A stretch of 64,000 bases of DNA from Parastagonospora avenae f. sp. tritici 18332-5 (GCA_022559985.1 JAFJTR010000049.1:175980-239979); one strand, 5' to 3'. Shown: positions 41,294 to 54,620, counted from the stretch's first letter. The notes: generated from the sequence alone by a model not told the origin. Program-made: numbers and translations.

Positions 41294-44200
41294 CTACTTC
41301 TCCTCTGGTTCCGGCAACTTCTCCACCAACTTCTCAGCCAAGCTGATCAACGAGCTAGCATTTGTGATATCCAGCGTCGTCAACTCAACAGCCAGCTTCT
41401 GACGAATCCAGTTGCGCAATTCGACAGCGGATAGACTGTCTAGCCCATATGCCATCAATGGTCGACCAGGCTCAACCTCCGCCTCCAGCCGGAGGATCTT
41501 TACGAACTGGCCTCCAACTGCCTCAACGGCAGCGTTCACGAGCGCTGCTTTGTCTGCTTTGGATTTGTGCAGAACGCGTACCGCCTTCACAGCCGCATCT
41601 GCTGCGTCGCCATCGCCGCCAATGTCAAGCACAGAGCCGGCACCGTGGGAACTAAAGAGGTAGGCAAATCGGGGCTCAAGATGGAGATCAGAGCCATCTT
41701 TTGTCAGAGGAAAACCGACTCCAGTTATCATTTCGGCGTCGCTAGCGGTGTTCAGAGGTGCATTGTCTTGCTGCAGAATGGAGTACGTTAATATCTTGCG
41801 CAGCATTGTCTCGTTGATGGGTGTCCATTGACGTTTGTCAAAGCGCGCTTCGAGCCCAGTATCCTGCTCGGCAACATATCCGACATCTTCGATAACGCCC
41901 AGGTCGACGGTGTGCGCTTTGTGGCCAAGCGAGCGTCGGTAGCTGGCAAATGCATCCAGGAAAGTGTTGGCGGCGGCGTAGTTTGCTTGGCCTTTATTAC
42001 CAACGATGCCAGATGTACTAGAAAGCATGCTGAAGAAGTCCAGTGGATGCTTCTGCGCCACAGATGCGTAATGCAAGTTCCAGGTTCCATGGACCTTGGC
42101 ATGGACTGCAGTGTGGTAGTCTTCGATGGTCATGATCTCATACGGTTTATCCTACGGGGATGATCAGCATGAGATTTGCAATGAGGCAACGCGCTAGACT
42201 TACTCGAAGAACCATGGCTCCCTGAATGATGCCTGCAATCCTTGGTTTGGCAGTATCGAACAAGCGACGCACTGCTTGGGGATCGCCAATGTCGCCTTTG
42301 GCTTCGACAACAGTCGCGCCATAGTTGGCACAGTGACGAATGATCCGTTCAGAAGCCGGGTCAGCGATACCACTCCTGCTACTGACGATGATGTGGCGCG
42401 CCCCGAGGCTAGCCATGTGAATGGCCAAGGTACCACAAGCCCCTTTAAGCCCTCCAACGATAACGTAAGAGACGTCGGATCGTAACTGGAGCTTTCGAAC
42501 AGCTGGTCGTACTGTGACCGGGATGTCTTTCTTCTCTTGATTGGAGATGACGATTTTGCCAAGATGGCGGCCAGCGCGGATATGAGACAAAGCCGCGGGC
42601 ACATCGTCGAAGGGAAAGATGGTGATTGGGTGTATGGGCTTGATATGGCCACCCTCGATGAGAACGAAGAGCTCGTTGAAGAGCGATGTGATTTTGTCGT
42701 TGTCAATATCCTTTGTGAACGACATGTCGACGGCGCGGAAGGAACAATTGCGATCGAAAGGCTCCATCGCCAAGGTGTTGCGATCCACAATGTCTCTTTT
42801 ACCAATCTCGACCATAGTACCACCGTTAGCAACGATCCTCCAGGACTCATCCAGTAGCTCGCCGACGAGTGAGTTGAGGATGACGTCGATACCCCGACCG
42901 CCTGTGGCGCGCAAAATCTCGCCTGCAAATTTGGTGTTTCGCGAGGAAAACATGTGGCTGCGTTGGATACCGTATGTATTTTCAAGATACTTTCGCTTCT
43001 CTTCGGTTCCCACAGTCACATAGATATCGGCCTTCTTGTGCAGTGCCAGCTCGATTGCGGCAATGCCAACACCTCCTGTAGCAGAATGAATGAGGACGCT
43101 TTGACCCTCCTTTAGACCCCCGAGGTGGTACAGCCCATATAGGGAGCACAGGTAGACCGAAGGGATAGTGGCAGCCTCTTCGTAAGTCATTGTAGCTGGA
43201 ATGACATGGCATCTTTTAGCGGCGACTCGTACGCGATTAGCGTAGCTTCCCGGGACTAAGATACAGACGCGATCGCCAGCTTTGTAGTTGGTGACGTTGG
43301 TACCAACTTGGTTGACAATACCCGCGCACTCAAAACCAATCATGTACTCATTCTCCGGTACAATGCCCATACTGGTAGCGACATCTTTGAAGTTGACACC
43401 TACGGCATGAACCTCGACTTCGATGTCGTCGGGTTTAATAGGGTCTTCTTCGTACACGCCAGTCTCATTCCACGCCAGGCTCTGAAGCGTGCCGACACGC
43501 TCAGCGTACAATTGTAGTTGTGCCCCAGTGCCGTGGAAATCGCGAACGACAGTGGCAGCACCCTCGATCTCGGCCTGCTTGAAGTCGTTGACTGGTTTAT
43601 CTGGAATTAGCCTCTGAACGTAGAGTATTCCATCGCGCTCAACGTATTCGGTTTCGTTGCTCGTATCCGGCTTGCTTGCTCGAATGGACCGCAAAACTTG
43701 CTCGATGGCCCAGCGAGTAGCTGGACTCGTGCTGCTCTGAACGTCCAGGGTGGTGAGCTTGGCTCTGTCGTCCTCGCGACGGGCAACACGGAAGAGACCA
43801 TTGACCATGGCGTTGTCAGGATCAGTGACGCGGTAACTACCCTGTTCAACGGCACCCTTAGTGACCCATAGTAGGGGCGTGCCTGACGTGAGAAGAGCCT
43901 TCAGCGCTTCCCATTGTGCTGATGTGGCGGTCTTGAGAAGCGGGCGTGATAGGTCATCGATGACGAGTACCACGTCAGTCTTCTTTGTGAGCTCAGAAAA
44001 GGGTGCTTTCTCTTCGACTACGTCCCACCCAGAAGTTTTCAATGTCGTTAAGACTTTGGGGTTGAGCTGAGAGGTCTCTGTGAGGTTAGCCACAAGGAGC
44101 TTTCCCAGGTTGCCGTCGCTTGATGTCGGCTTTGTATGATTGCGCCACAAGTACGCAAGACTGCCGTGAGCTGCGGCGATTTCAATGACAGAATCAGTGC

Positions 44201-47200
44201 CAGCAGATCCAGACAGCGTTTCGATATTGCGGTAATTCCAAAAGCTATTGGAAGGCTTCAGGGCAAGAAGCTTGCCATCACGCTCGCCTTCCGATTCAGA
44301 GCCAATGGAGCTTGCGGGGGTGTCTGTGGGAGAACGCGACCCGGAAGTTTCAGAAGGCGTTCCTGAGTCAGGCGAAGAATCTTCCTCGCCAGCAATTTTG
44401 ACTATGCCATGATCGCGTCGGGTCAAGATAGTAAAGGCACCGTGAAGAAGGAAAGGCATGAGGTTCTTGACTAAGGATCTAATCACACCTGAGCTAGTGT
44501 TCGCTGACGTCTTGAGAAGGAACAAATCGTAATTTGCGTCTTTAGGTAGGCCGAGCGACTCTCCCTCATTGGTAGGGTCGATGAGGAAAAACGATGAGTT
44601 TGCCTTGTCCTTGTACCTCGCCTGGACATTGATCATTGTTTTCGCACTGACTGAAGCAAAGTCGTATCGAGCATAAGCAGCTCTGGCCTGAATCGAGCCT
44701 TCAGACAGCTCGCCACTGGTAGCTTCGAACCAAAGACTTGAAGTATCTGTGATATCGACATTGATCTCAAGTATCTTCAGCGCGGGCTTCTTGTGGACAA
44801 CAAGATCGATCATGCTATCGACTCGAGCAAGGGCTCCATGGCTATGGTTGATGGGGAGATGAAACACCTGGTCTTGCGTGAGGCTGTCGACGTCAGGCTT
44901 CCAGTCTATGCGGAGAAACGTGTGCGGATCGGCCTTGGGGGCAACATCAAGCTTCACGTAGTTGAGGCCCGATACCTTGACCAGGAGCTGACCTGTCTCC
45001 GAGTCATAGACTGAGGTTTGTGCAATCCAACTCTTATCAAGTTCCTTGCGACCCCGACCAGAATAGTTGGACCGAGCGACAGATCGTCCGGTCGTCAAGT
45101 TTGCAGGAACCCTATTGATGACTATGTCGTCGATGATGGCAGGAATCATGACGTCCTTCACGTTTCCGCGTTCACCTTCGGCGTTGGCAGGAATGGGTGT
45201 TTGTAAGCAACCGTCTAATGCCGCGGGATGAAGAGGATAGTACGACTGCGGCTTCCATTTGGACTCCGGCGGCGCGAGAGACATGAGGGTACGGCAAGAG
45301 CGCTGGCCACTGACGGCCTCGATCTGTAATAGCCTCTGAAATGCTGGACCAAAGTCCATGGCGATCTCCCGTTCGGCCTTGTACCAGAGTTTGGAAGCTT
45401 GTGGCGACTTCAAGGGCTCAGCGTCTGCTCCATCCATGATGTCGGAGAAAGGCTCTTGAATGCGAGCTAGACCAACAACGTGTTCTTGCACAGCATCGCC
45501 GAGGGATGAGGATATGCGGAACTCATGCCAGTCTTTTCCTCCAGGAACCTGGTGCAGCGTCACATACGTGACGACTGACTTACCAGCCTCAACTACCAGC
45601 GCACGGTTGAACTTGACGTTGCGGAAGCGATAGCTCAGATCATTGGGCGTAATGCCAGCAGCATCAGGCAACAAAGCACAGTGCTTCTGCCACATGGCCT
45701 CCAGCGCCATGGTGACGAAACCAGCACCCGGCATGATGGCGTCGCCGCCCATTTTGTGGTCCATGAGCCATGGGACATTAGCGACGTCTAGATGATTCTT
45801 CCAAGTAGGGTTGTTCCATGATGTACCAAGCAGCTTGCTCCCCAAGAGGTCGTGAACAACGTATTTACGGAATCGCCAGTCCTTACTGGCAGCGTTCTCA
45901 TGCCAGTACTTGACGCTATGATTCCAGAAATAGTTCGGTAGGTCAATGATCGTGCGTGGAGGGTTCTGCGGGTCTATGTTGTATTGATTGACGACGCACA
46001 GGTCGATCGGGGCGCCCGCGACGAACAACCGACCTGCCACGTCAAAGATCGTCTTACCCGAGTTCGTTCCGCGAGACCAGACCGCAGTATATGTCACCTC
46101 GCCTCCGACAGCAGGCAGCGACTTCAGAACCTGAGACACTGGTCCGGCAAGTGCACCCGATGGTCCAATCTCGATCAGGAGGTTGGGAGAGTCAGTACTC
46201 GTGAGCATTGCCCGGAGCGCTTCGTCAAAGCGAACAGCGGAGACCATGTTTGTCTTCCAGTAAATGGCATCTGCAGGGGTTGTCTTCTTCTCAGTCGTAA
46301 CGGAGGAGTACATGATGACGCTTGATGATGTGTCAACTTCGAGAGGACTGAAGGTAATGTCCGAGGCCAAGAGTCGTTCGTACTCAACACCAATGGGACC
46401 CATAAGCTCAGAGTGATATGCAAGGTCGACCTGCAATAAGCGAGCGAAGTGACCAGCGGCTGAGATCTCGCTCTTCAGCAACTCAAGCGTAGAAATTCGG
46501 CCGGACACGGTAACGCTGCTGGGACTGTTGAAGCAAGCAATCCATGCTTCGCCCAAGTGCTTTTCGAGGAATTCAGACGCGGCGTCTGCCCCTAGACCGA
46601 CCGCCAGCATGCCAACATCTTTCTCAGCTATCCCTTTGGAGTTGACTGCCGCACGACCCCGATAGAAGGCTGCCTTTATTGCACCCGCACGGTCGAGGAA
46701 GCCAGCGGCGAAACTAGCTGCAATTTCACCCGAGGAATGGCCGACAACACTCGATGGCCTGATGCCCCAGGACTCTAGCACGGCGAGTATAGCAAGCTGG
46801 AGTGCGGTAACTAGAGGCTGTGAGTACTCAGGCTGGCGAAGATGCTCTGCCGAGCGCGGCTCTGTGAGTTCAGCCAGAAGAGACCATGTCGGAGGGCTGT
46901 GCTGGCTCTGCAGGACGTCGTCAAGCTCTTCAAGGATGGTGCGCGTCCATGGAAAGAACTGAAGGAGCTGTGCGCCCATTTGAGACCATTGCTGAATCAA
47001 ATTAGCGTTTAGGTTGATTGTGATTGAACAAAACTTACAGCGCCTTGTCCAGTAAAGACAAAGCCAATGCGTGGCGCTTGAGCGTGCTTTTTCGCAAGAA
47101 AGAAAGAATTCTCATCCAGATCGTCCGCTCTGTGCGTGGTAATAAATCCGCGATGCCACAATTTCGATCTGCGTTCAGAGAGTGTGTAGGCTAGGTCCGG

Positions 47201-49105
47201 CAACGCGACCTTGACGCGTGGGTTAATGAGGTGGTTCGAGAGGGTCCTGATGTTGCCTTTTAGGGACGCAGCATCATTGGCAGACAGCACGAGAAGATAC
47301 GGCCGCTCTGAATCTTCTTCGAACGAAAGCTCCTGATCCTCTCCAGATACCCATGATTTGACATGTTTAATAACATTCTGGTCTGGCAGTTCGAGAATGG
47401 CGTGTGCATTCGACCCGCCGTAGCCGAATGAGTTTACACTGGCCCGACGAAGAGTATTTTCGGGCCACGGTATCGCGCTACGAAACGCTTTGACTCTGTT
47501 GCCTGCGAAGTCGATTTTTGGGCTAGGGTTAATAAAGGTAGGTGTGCCCGGGATGACTCCATGTTCGATCGCCAGGGTCGCCTTGAGCAGTCCCGAGATC
47601 CCAGCGGAGGGCTCAGAATGGCCGATGTTACTCTTGATGGATCCGATGAGCAGTGGCTTATCTGCTGGCCGGGATGCTGCGAAGAAGGATCCCGCGCCAC
47701 GAACCTCGGTAGGATCTCCGGCCTGAGTACCTGTCCCATGGCACTACAAAAAAAAGAAGTTAGTGCTGATTTCGCATCGTGTCACCTCGCGGATTTGAGA
47801 GAAGAGATGGGGGTTTCGAGGAGGTGATGAGAGAGCTCAGAGTCGGGAGGGCCCAGAAGTCAGGAAGGACGCTAGCGACACCTGCCCACCGAGCAGATGA
47901 ACAGGAGGAACGGACAGGTAATATATAGCGCGATATTCGCATGTGCCGAGCTGCTGTAGGATGCTGAATAATACTTACTTCGAGGTATGCTGTGTTGTTG
48001 AGGTCTGTTATGCCAGCGTTCGCATATGCGGCACGAATGGCGAGGGCCTGTGCTTCGGCGTTCGGACTTGCTATCCCCGCTGTCCGCCCATTGCTGTCGC
48101 AGAAAGTTAGCGAACCATCACACTAACAGCTATGAAATACTTACCTCGTCGATGCAGTGCCAAGCACCACCGCCCGAACGGGATCTCTATCTCGGAGCGC
48201 ATCTGAAAGCCGCTTCACGATGACACAACTGACTGCTTCAGCTTTGACGTATCCATCGGCAGAAACGTCAAAGGTGTGGCAGAGAGCTGTCGGAGAGTGA
48301 GCGCTACCCACATTTCCCGCATCAATCATGTGCTCAGGGCTCATGTACAGGTTGGCTGTGGCGACAATCGCAGCTTCAACCTCCCCGCTGTTGAGGTACC
48401 TCGCCGCAAAGTCAAGACCCTGGAGAGAGCCCGAACAAGCCGTGTCAAGCGTGACACTTGGGCCACGGATGTTCAAAAAGTGGGAGAGTCGATTTGCCAG
48501 GATAGCGCGGCCGACACCAAGGGCATTGTTTGCAGGCCGATCCTCTGGATCCCGATTCTGCATGTCCCCATAGTCCGACGAATATGAGCCAACAAAGCAG
48601 GCTACCGACTTCCCTCCAAGCGTCTCCAGAGGAATGCCAGCATTCTCTAGACCTTCATAAACCTGATAATAGGACTCGAAGTTAGTGATTGTCTCCCGCG
48701 CACTAAGAGTTGGAAGGAAAGGTTTCCACTAACCACTTCGAGCATTTGACGCTGGTTCGGGTCCATGGCCACGGCCTCTGCATCGCAAAGTTAGAGACCA
48801 TCTCACTCGCGTCCTATTCATGGGTGGTCCTTACCAGTCCCCGATATCTCGAAAAACGGCGCGTCAAAGTCAGCCAAGTCAACGTCATTCAGGAACATGC
48901 CGCCACCCTGGCGCATGGTCCGGGGCTTGTGACTACCGTCATAGTGGCCATCGATATTGAATCGGTCTTTGGGCGCCTTGTTGTAAGCCACTTCGCCTCG
49001 TTCCAAGAACTCCCATAGCTTCTGAGGATTGCTGTTGCCACCGGGGAGGCGACAGCCGAACCCAATGATGGCGAGTGGTTCTTGGCGGTATTGTAGCTTT
49101 GACAT
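41294..49105 (-). CDS. Highly reducing type I polyketide synthase, KS-AT-DH-(psi)MT-ER-KR-ACP
   Basis: Iterative megasynthase building a reduced polyketide chain from malonyl-CoA. About seven exons on the minus strand. Start MSKLQYRQEPLAIIGFGCRL at 49105 is the usual KS entry. KS active site Cys is in LDTACSGSLQGLDFA (about 48,440) and its His in CHGTGTQAGDPTE. AT: nucleophile Ser in VVGHSSGEIAASFAAG (about 46,735). DH: His in DHKMGGDAIMPGAG (about 45,755) and Asp in YPLHPAALDGCLQT. The interval 45,000-43,500 has a methyltransferase-size spacer without a good SAM motif. ER: cofactor motif HSATGGVGIAAIELA (about 43,070). KR: VIVGGLKGACGTLA, Ser/Tyr in MLSSTSGIVG and QANYAAAN. ACP: Ser in YGLDSLSAVELR (about 41,440). 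No thioesterase or reductase follows the ACP. Product not predictable. Confidence 0.93.
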
Positions 49106-49690
49106 ACTGCTAGAGTCGGCAAGATCTGAAGCTATCAGGTAAGAAGATTTTTTGGTCTGCTCCCGAGTTTTCGAGGCGTTCTGCTTGATTTCGAGAGCGT
49201 TTCAGCTGCCTCATATGGTGTCCAGGACCATAACATTCCGCTGACATGCACTTTCAGGACGACTGCGAGGTAAGCGCTCTGTCGCTTTGCCAATTGTCTC
49301 ACATATCCATGTCGATTACTGTGGAGACTCACCTGTCTGGCATCTGAGGAACTGTTGCTCACGGATAGCGATGTATGTTCCACATGTAGCGCCATGCACG
49401 TCACAATGCAAGGTCAACGGTGCAAAATCCCGCTCCTGTAGGCACAGTAATTTCTCCGATGTCAGCTTCATGATTACCCGGCTCACTCCAAAGTCCTTCC
49501 TTGTCGCAGGGTTCCAGCTTCCTTCGGTCCGACAGCCAGTCGCATCTAGTCAAATCTGTGGATGTTTACCTTCCCGACCTATTTGAGCTCTTCCGTCGAC
49601 GACCCGTCGGTTCGAAATACGGAATTATTTCCACAATTTACAGGCAAGACCATTTACACCTGTTTCTCTGTTTCGCCATCATCCGACATC
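49106..49690. promoter_or_regulatory. Shared divergent promoter of the PKS and the hydrolase
   Basis: 585 bp between the PKS start (minus) and the hydrolase start (plus). No gene inside. Divergent spacing of this kind usually means co-regulation in fungal clusters. Confidence 0.5.
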
Positions 49691-50737
49691 ATGATTCCCC
49701 AACAGCGCTATCAAACCGTCGAGTGTAAGACATTGGATGGCATCGCCCTTGAAGGATGGTTCTACGAGGTTAAAGACCCAGCCCCAGTTATCATAATGAC
49801 TCATGGCGTAAGTGGGTTGTCGTGCTTTGTTGAGCCTTGAACTGGGACACAATCGCTGATGCCTTAATCACAGTTCAATTGTGTCAAGGAGATGAGCCTA
49901 CCAGAGATTGCTGAAAACTTCCAAAGTCACGGCTACAACGTTTACCTTTACGATTCTCGCAGTGTCGGCAGTAGCGGTGGAATGCCGCGCAATCAGATTG
50001 ATCCTCTCAAGATGTCTGAAGACATTTCCGGTATGATCCAAGCCTTTCACAAGCGACACAAGAGCTGACCTAGACCGCCAGATGTTGTCACACACGTATC
50101 CAGTATGCCAAGCGTGGACCCCCGTCGTGTATTCCTTTGGGGTATGTCACTTGGTGGAACCATCAGCGCGTGCGCGGCGGCCGTGGATCAGCGTGTCGCA
50201 GGCGTGTTGATGGTCTGTCCCATCTTCAGCTTCGTACGACCCGAAAAACGTCAACGAGCGTTCGCGCATTTGATGAAAGACCGAGCTTCGCAGCTGCGTG
50301 GTAATGCACCTCTGACACTACAGCCATTTAACAGCAAGGGTGAGAATCCCATCGGCATGGCTGGATCGGGCGGGCCGGGTGGTAACGAAGCATATACCCT
50401 GATGCGTACAGCTGCTGAACGGGGCCATCCAAACTTCCGTGATCGCATTACCCTGCAGACGTACCATAAGCTCGCCTTCTTTTACCCGATGGAGATCATT
50501 AGCATGATTGCGGATATACCGGTCATGATAATGATCCCTGAGCTGGACGACAATAGCCCGGCAGAGGTACAGAAGCAAGCCTTTGAGAGACTGCGAACAT
50601 CAAAGCGCATGTACTGGGCCGAGAATGCTGGTCACATGACCATCTTGACGGGTGAAGGCGCTTCGAATGTTCTGAGCGCTATGCACGTCTTCTTCAAAGA
50701 GGTGTGCGGAGGAACTTTTGAAAGCGATCCGTACTAG
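49691..50737 (+). CDS. Alpha/beta-hydrolase, candidate polyketide-releasing enzyme
   Basis: Three exons: 49691-49807, 49874-50030 and 50082-50737, with introns at 49808-49873 and 50031-50081. The protein of about 310 residues has the fold's landmarks: IIMTHGFNCVKEMSLPEIAE (oxyanion region), YLYDSRSVGSSGG, nucleophile elbow LWGMSLGGTISACAA, Asp in MIMIPELDDNSP and His in AENAGHMTILTGEG. There is no signal peptide, so it is cytosolic. It belongs to the dienelactone-hydrolase-like group that recurs beside fungal PKS genes, where members release or trim chains. Since the neighbouring PKS ends at the ACP, release by this enzyme is a reasonable inference but not shown. Confidence 0.85.
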
Positions 50738-51649
50738 ACAGCAACGTCATGACGCATACAAAAATAAAGCCTACACCAGATTGGTATTGCGTTCCCCCGA
50801 GTCTCATTGCTTGTTACGTCATCAGGATTGTTTCGCACGATTGAACGCTTTCGCATTCTCCTGAGTTAGTGTCATCGTCCGACGTCCGGGGATGTGTTGA
50901 TTGCGTGCTACATGCACTAGCGTTAAGATAAGGTACGGGCCTTTACCGCCGAGGCGCAGTAAGCGAATGCACTTTCATGCACTTGGTATCGTGGGGGGCA
51001 TGGTGAAGCGCTACACACAGGTCGCCGAACGAGCTGGCAGTCCATTCTGCACCCTGGCGCATCTCCACAACGAGTCGTATTATAATTTCCGACCATACAC
51101 GCCTACGTATCTATATGTATCGGACAGTGTACTGCCGTATTGAAGATAGACCACAGCCGTCGTACCTCGTCTGACCACGTATGTTTGCTGACATGCAGTA
51201 GCGTACCCGCCAGAATCCCACTCAGTTCCCTGAATGAGTTGCCCAGACCTGCTGCAATCAGTCAGCCTTAAGCGGCTTCCGCGTGTTATCGGACGGACTC
51301 GGTAGAGTACATCTCAGCGATAGCCAGTCTGTGATATCCTCGCCTTATGATACTTCGCCTGCAGCCCGGCAATATTTAGCCTTTCGGGTAAGCATCGTTC
51401 AAGCATTGCTGCAAATATTCATCACGCACGGTAAGCGTGACTTCAGTGCATCAAGAATGACGGCGCATACGAGTGACGGCGCAACTGATGCAGATCGCTT
51501 GATTGTTGTCGTATGGTTACAAAAGAGGACAGAGGATACCTTGCTTGAAGTCAGCCTTGGGAACAGCGGATTAAGTCGACAAGATTATGCAGCTTTTTTC
51601 TTTGCAACACAAATTGAACGACAACTTGATGCACTCAAGTATAGTCATC
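50738..51649. other. Intergenic: hydrolase 3' flank and P450 promoter
   Basis: About 910 bp. A long frame at 51,283-51,720 overlaps the P450 start in another frame and is not supported. Confidence 0.5.
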
Positions 51650-53752
51650 ATGAACTCCTTACAGAGCGTTTCGAAGGCCATGCTGAACAGCACGACTACT
51701 CGTTTCTACTCTACCTTTGAGGGCACGAGTGCTCGAGATGGCCTCAAAATGAACTGGATGCGGGGAATGTTGTATGTTCTAGGGGCGTACTTCGTCTATC
51801 GAGTGACACTCGTAGTCTATCGTGGTAGGCAACGCGGCTGGCCTACTGTATTCATTAAACTGGAATGAAATTGCTAATGCGAGATTTGCAGTAACACTTC
51901 ACCCACTTGCAGGCGTGCCAGGGCCAATTCTGGCGGGTTAGTAACCGTGAAGTTTGCGAGGCAATGACATTGTCTAACCATATAGGCATGACCACCATGT
52001 ATGAGTCGTTCTATGATGTCGTCCTCGGGGCGCAGTACTTCAAGAGAATCGAGGAGATGCATCGACAATACGGTATGCAATACCATCACAGCAACTCAGA
52101 ATGACAGAAGTTGACGCGCTGCATTCCGCCAGGACCCATCATTCGAATTCGTCCAGACGAAGTGCACTTCAATGATCCTGATTTCATCGATACGTACAGC
52201 CCAGTGGGAGGAAGAAAGACAACTAAGCCAGCTTTGGTAGGGTTGAGAACAGGGAGTAAGCGTGCCTCCTGACATGCGATTAGACATCGAGCGTTTCAAC
52301 TAAGATCTTTGCGATTAGTTCCCGACTCGATCACCGGTACAATAGACCATGATGTGCACCGCCGCCGACGAAATGCCATCAGTGGCTTCTTCTCCGTCGC
52401 GAGTATACGCCGTCTTGAGCCCATAATCTCTGACCATATGGAGAAGATGTTTGCAAAAATGGAGAAAGGACTCACGCCTCGCAAGAGTGAGAGAATCTTG
52501 AGTATGCACCAAGTCTTCCGAGCCTTTACGACCGACGTTATCACGCTTTACGCGTTTGGTGATAATCAGAAGATATTGGATCACGAGGACTGGGGCTATG
52601 CTGCCACAGCAGGAAGCGCCGCATGGCATTCACTTACGCACGTTTTCGCTGCCTTTCCGATTGTTTTGACCCTGTTGAGGAGTATTCCACTTTGGGCGTT
52701 CAAGATCTTTATGCCCAGCTTAAACGAACTGCACGAGAAGCAGAAGGTGCGTCAGGCTTCCGTTGAATGTCATTACCTTACTGACCACAATTCCAGTGGT
52801 GGGTAGACAGGGTGCGCTTCATCCGGAACTCGCCAGATCCCGAGCAGATCAGGAAAACAATTTTCGAGGGCGTTCTCAGCAGTAATCTACCACCAGAGGA
52901 GAAGACCGATGCTAGGCTAGCCCAGGAAGCACAACTCATCGTGTTCGCTGGGGAAGGTACTGTTGGTAAGCTGGCTCGGTGTCCCCACTTATTCGGTTAT
53001 GATGCTGACCTACGTTCGCAGCGTATACGATGAACGCTGCTCTGTTCGAGCTTCTCGCTCATCCCGCAGAGTATCGGAAAGTCCAGGAAGAACTGGCTGA
53101 AGCGCTTGAGAAGGGTAACAAGTCACCGACTTTCGCGCAAGTTGAAACCCTGCCGTATTTGAACGCAGTGATTCAGGAGACAATGCGGCTGCATCCGGGA
53201 GTAGTCTCTCGTCAGGTTCGCATTTCCCCAGAAGAACCTATTGTATACCACAGCAAGCAACAGGACAAAACCTACATCGTCCCTGGGGGCATGGCGCACA
53301 GTGAGAGACCGCTATTCGTGAGCCAGGTTGAATGCTGCTAACTTGGGTCAATCTTTAGGCATGTCAACGCGCGCAATGCAATACAATCCCGATGTGTTCG
53401 GCGACAACTACTACGACTTCCAGCCCCAAAGATGGATCGATGACCCAAAGCTCAACAGAGCATTTATTGCATTTGCAAGGGGCACGAGGAACTGTATTGG
53501 GTTAGTCGAAATCTTTTGCCACCATTTCTGTTACTAATGCTTGCATGTCGCAGAAAGGACATGGCGCGCAAATTGATGGGCAAAACCTTAGCAACATTGC
53601 TACGCAGATACGATGTTTACCAGGAGCAGGGAGGCCATACCTTGGAGATGTACAAAACCACGCGTGAACGCGACATTGACGCAAATTATGACATGATCAT
53701 ACCAGTCCCTGCAAGGCAAAGCACGGGGTTAAGGGTGATAGTCCGCGCGTAG
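51650..53752 (+). CDS. Cytochrome P450 monooxygenase
   Basis: Membrane-anchored heme monooxygenase. About eight exons split by 45-75 bp introns; the conserved segments join only when these are removed. N-terminal anchor MLYVLGAYFVYRVTLVVYR is followed by LHPLAGVPGPILAG, a proline-rich hinge. Then come MTTMYESFYDVVLGAQYF, IIRIRPDEVHFNDPDFID, GTIDHDVHRRRRNAISGFFS, oxygen-binding helix IVFAGEGTVAYT, ExxR in QETMRLHPG, SMSTRAMQYNPDVFGD, QPQRWIDDP and heme-ligand FARGTRNCIG (about 53,472-53,500). The final intron sits directly after the heme motif and is followed by KDMARKLMGKTLATLLRRYD. The architecture is of the trichodiene-oxygenase-like group common in fungal metabolite clusters. The start Met is uncertain between 51650 and a Met about 30 codons later. 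Confidence 0.85.
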
Positions 53753-54620
53753 CAGAGGCAAATCGTGAATGCCCAGATACGGATCTTATGCGACCCATGA
53801 TACTTTGAGGAGATCTGCACGGCCTGTATGGCAGGTTCATAGGTCATATCAGCTTTTCGTTAGAGCAATGCATCTGAACCGTAATTGCGACGATTTATCT
53901 CCGTCAGACATGTCAACAATCCGTCCGTTTCCCGTTAACGGATTGATCGGCCAGACACGTGATCAGTCCGTTCAATTCAAGCCGGACCACCCAAAATTTG
54001 CAGGCCTGAAAGGCCTAATAGTGAGCGCTTCTATAGATGCGAGCGACCTACTATCAGCTGAGGCAGCCAATCGAGAGCTACAAGCGTTGGTTGGCCTTAT
54101 TTCGAGCTTCTGCCCGAGCTACGCTCATCTCACATCGAGCCTGCGCTAGCCCTGTAGAGGATTAGCGCAAGACCTCACTTTCCTTCGTAGCACCTAATAC
54201 ATCACGATTCTCCTCATTTCTAGTGCTACTGACACCTACAATATTTCCTCTATTTGTCCCCTAACGCTGCTATAACGCACTCTAAGCGTACGATTAAACT
54301 CACTGAAAAGGTCAGGCAAGCTCAGCTTAACTTTGCAACGCCAGAAATTCGCCTAACAAAGCGCGCACGGGTAGCTGCACAAACAACGCCAACGCGTCAA
54401 ATACCACCTTCGCTATTAATGCCTGCGCTAACGCGTCTGTCCTCGCCACGCGCGCTGCTTGCTGCCAGCCAGCAAGGGAGCCAACCACTATCTGTCACGA
54501 GAGGCAACGAGCAGGAACGTCAGAGCTTTCAGGGAAGCTTGATTGGTATACTACGTACAGGTCTTAGGTGTAATACAAGACGTTGTGTGCAGAACAGAGC
54601 AAGGTACGGAGGCAGAAAGG
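53753..54620. other. Transition from PKS cluster to transposon island
   Basis: About 870 bp. The first 350 bp resemble ordinary sequence. From about 54,150 the sequence becomes rich in TA and resembles decayed mobile DNA; a frame at 54,254-54,631 (LTEKVRQAQLNFATPEIRLT and so on) looks like an element fragment that I cannot identify. Confidence 0.4.

Noticed and set aside
51283..51720. 145-codon plus-strand frame before the P450
   Set aside because: It overlaps the P450 first exon in another frame; the P450 frame carries the membrane anchor and correct splicing.
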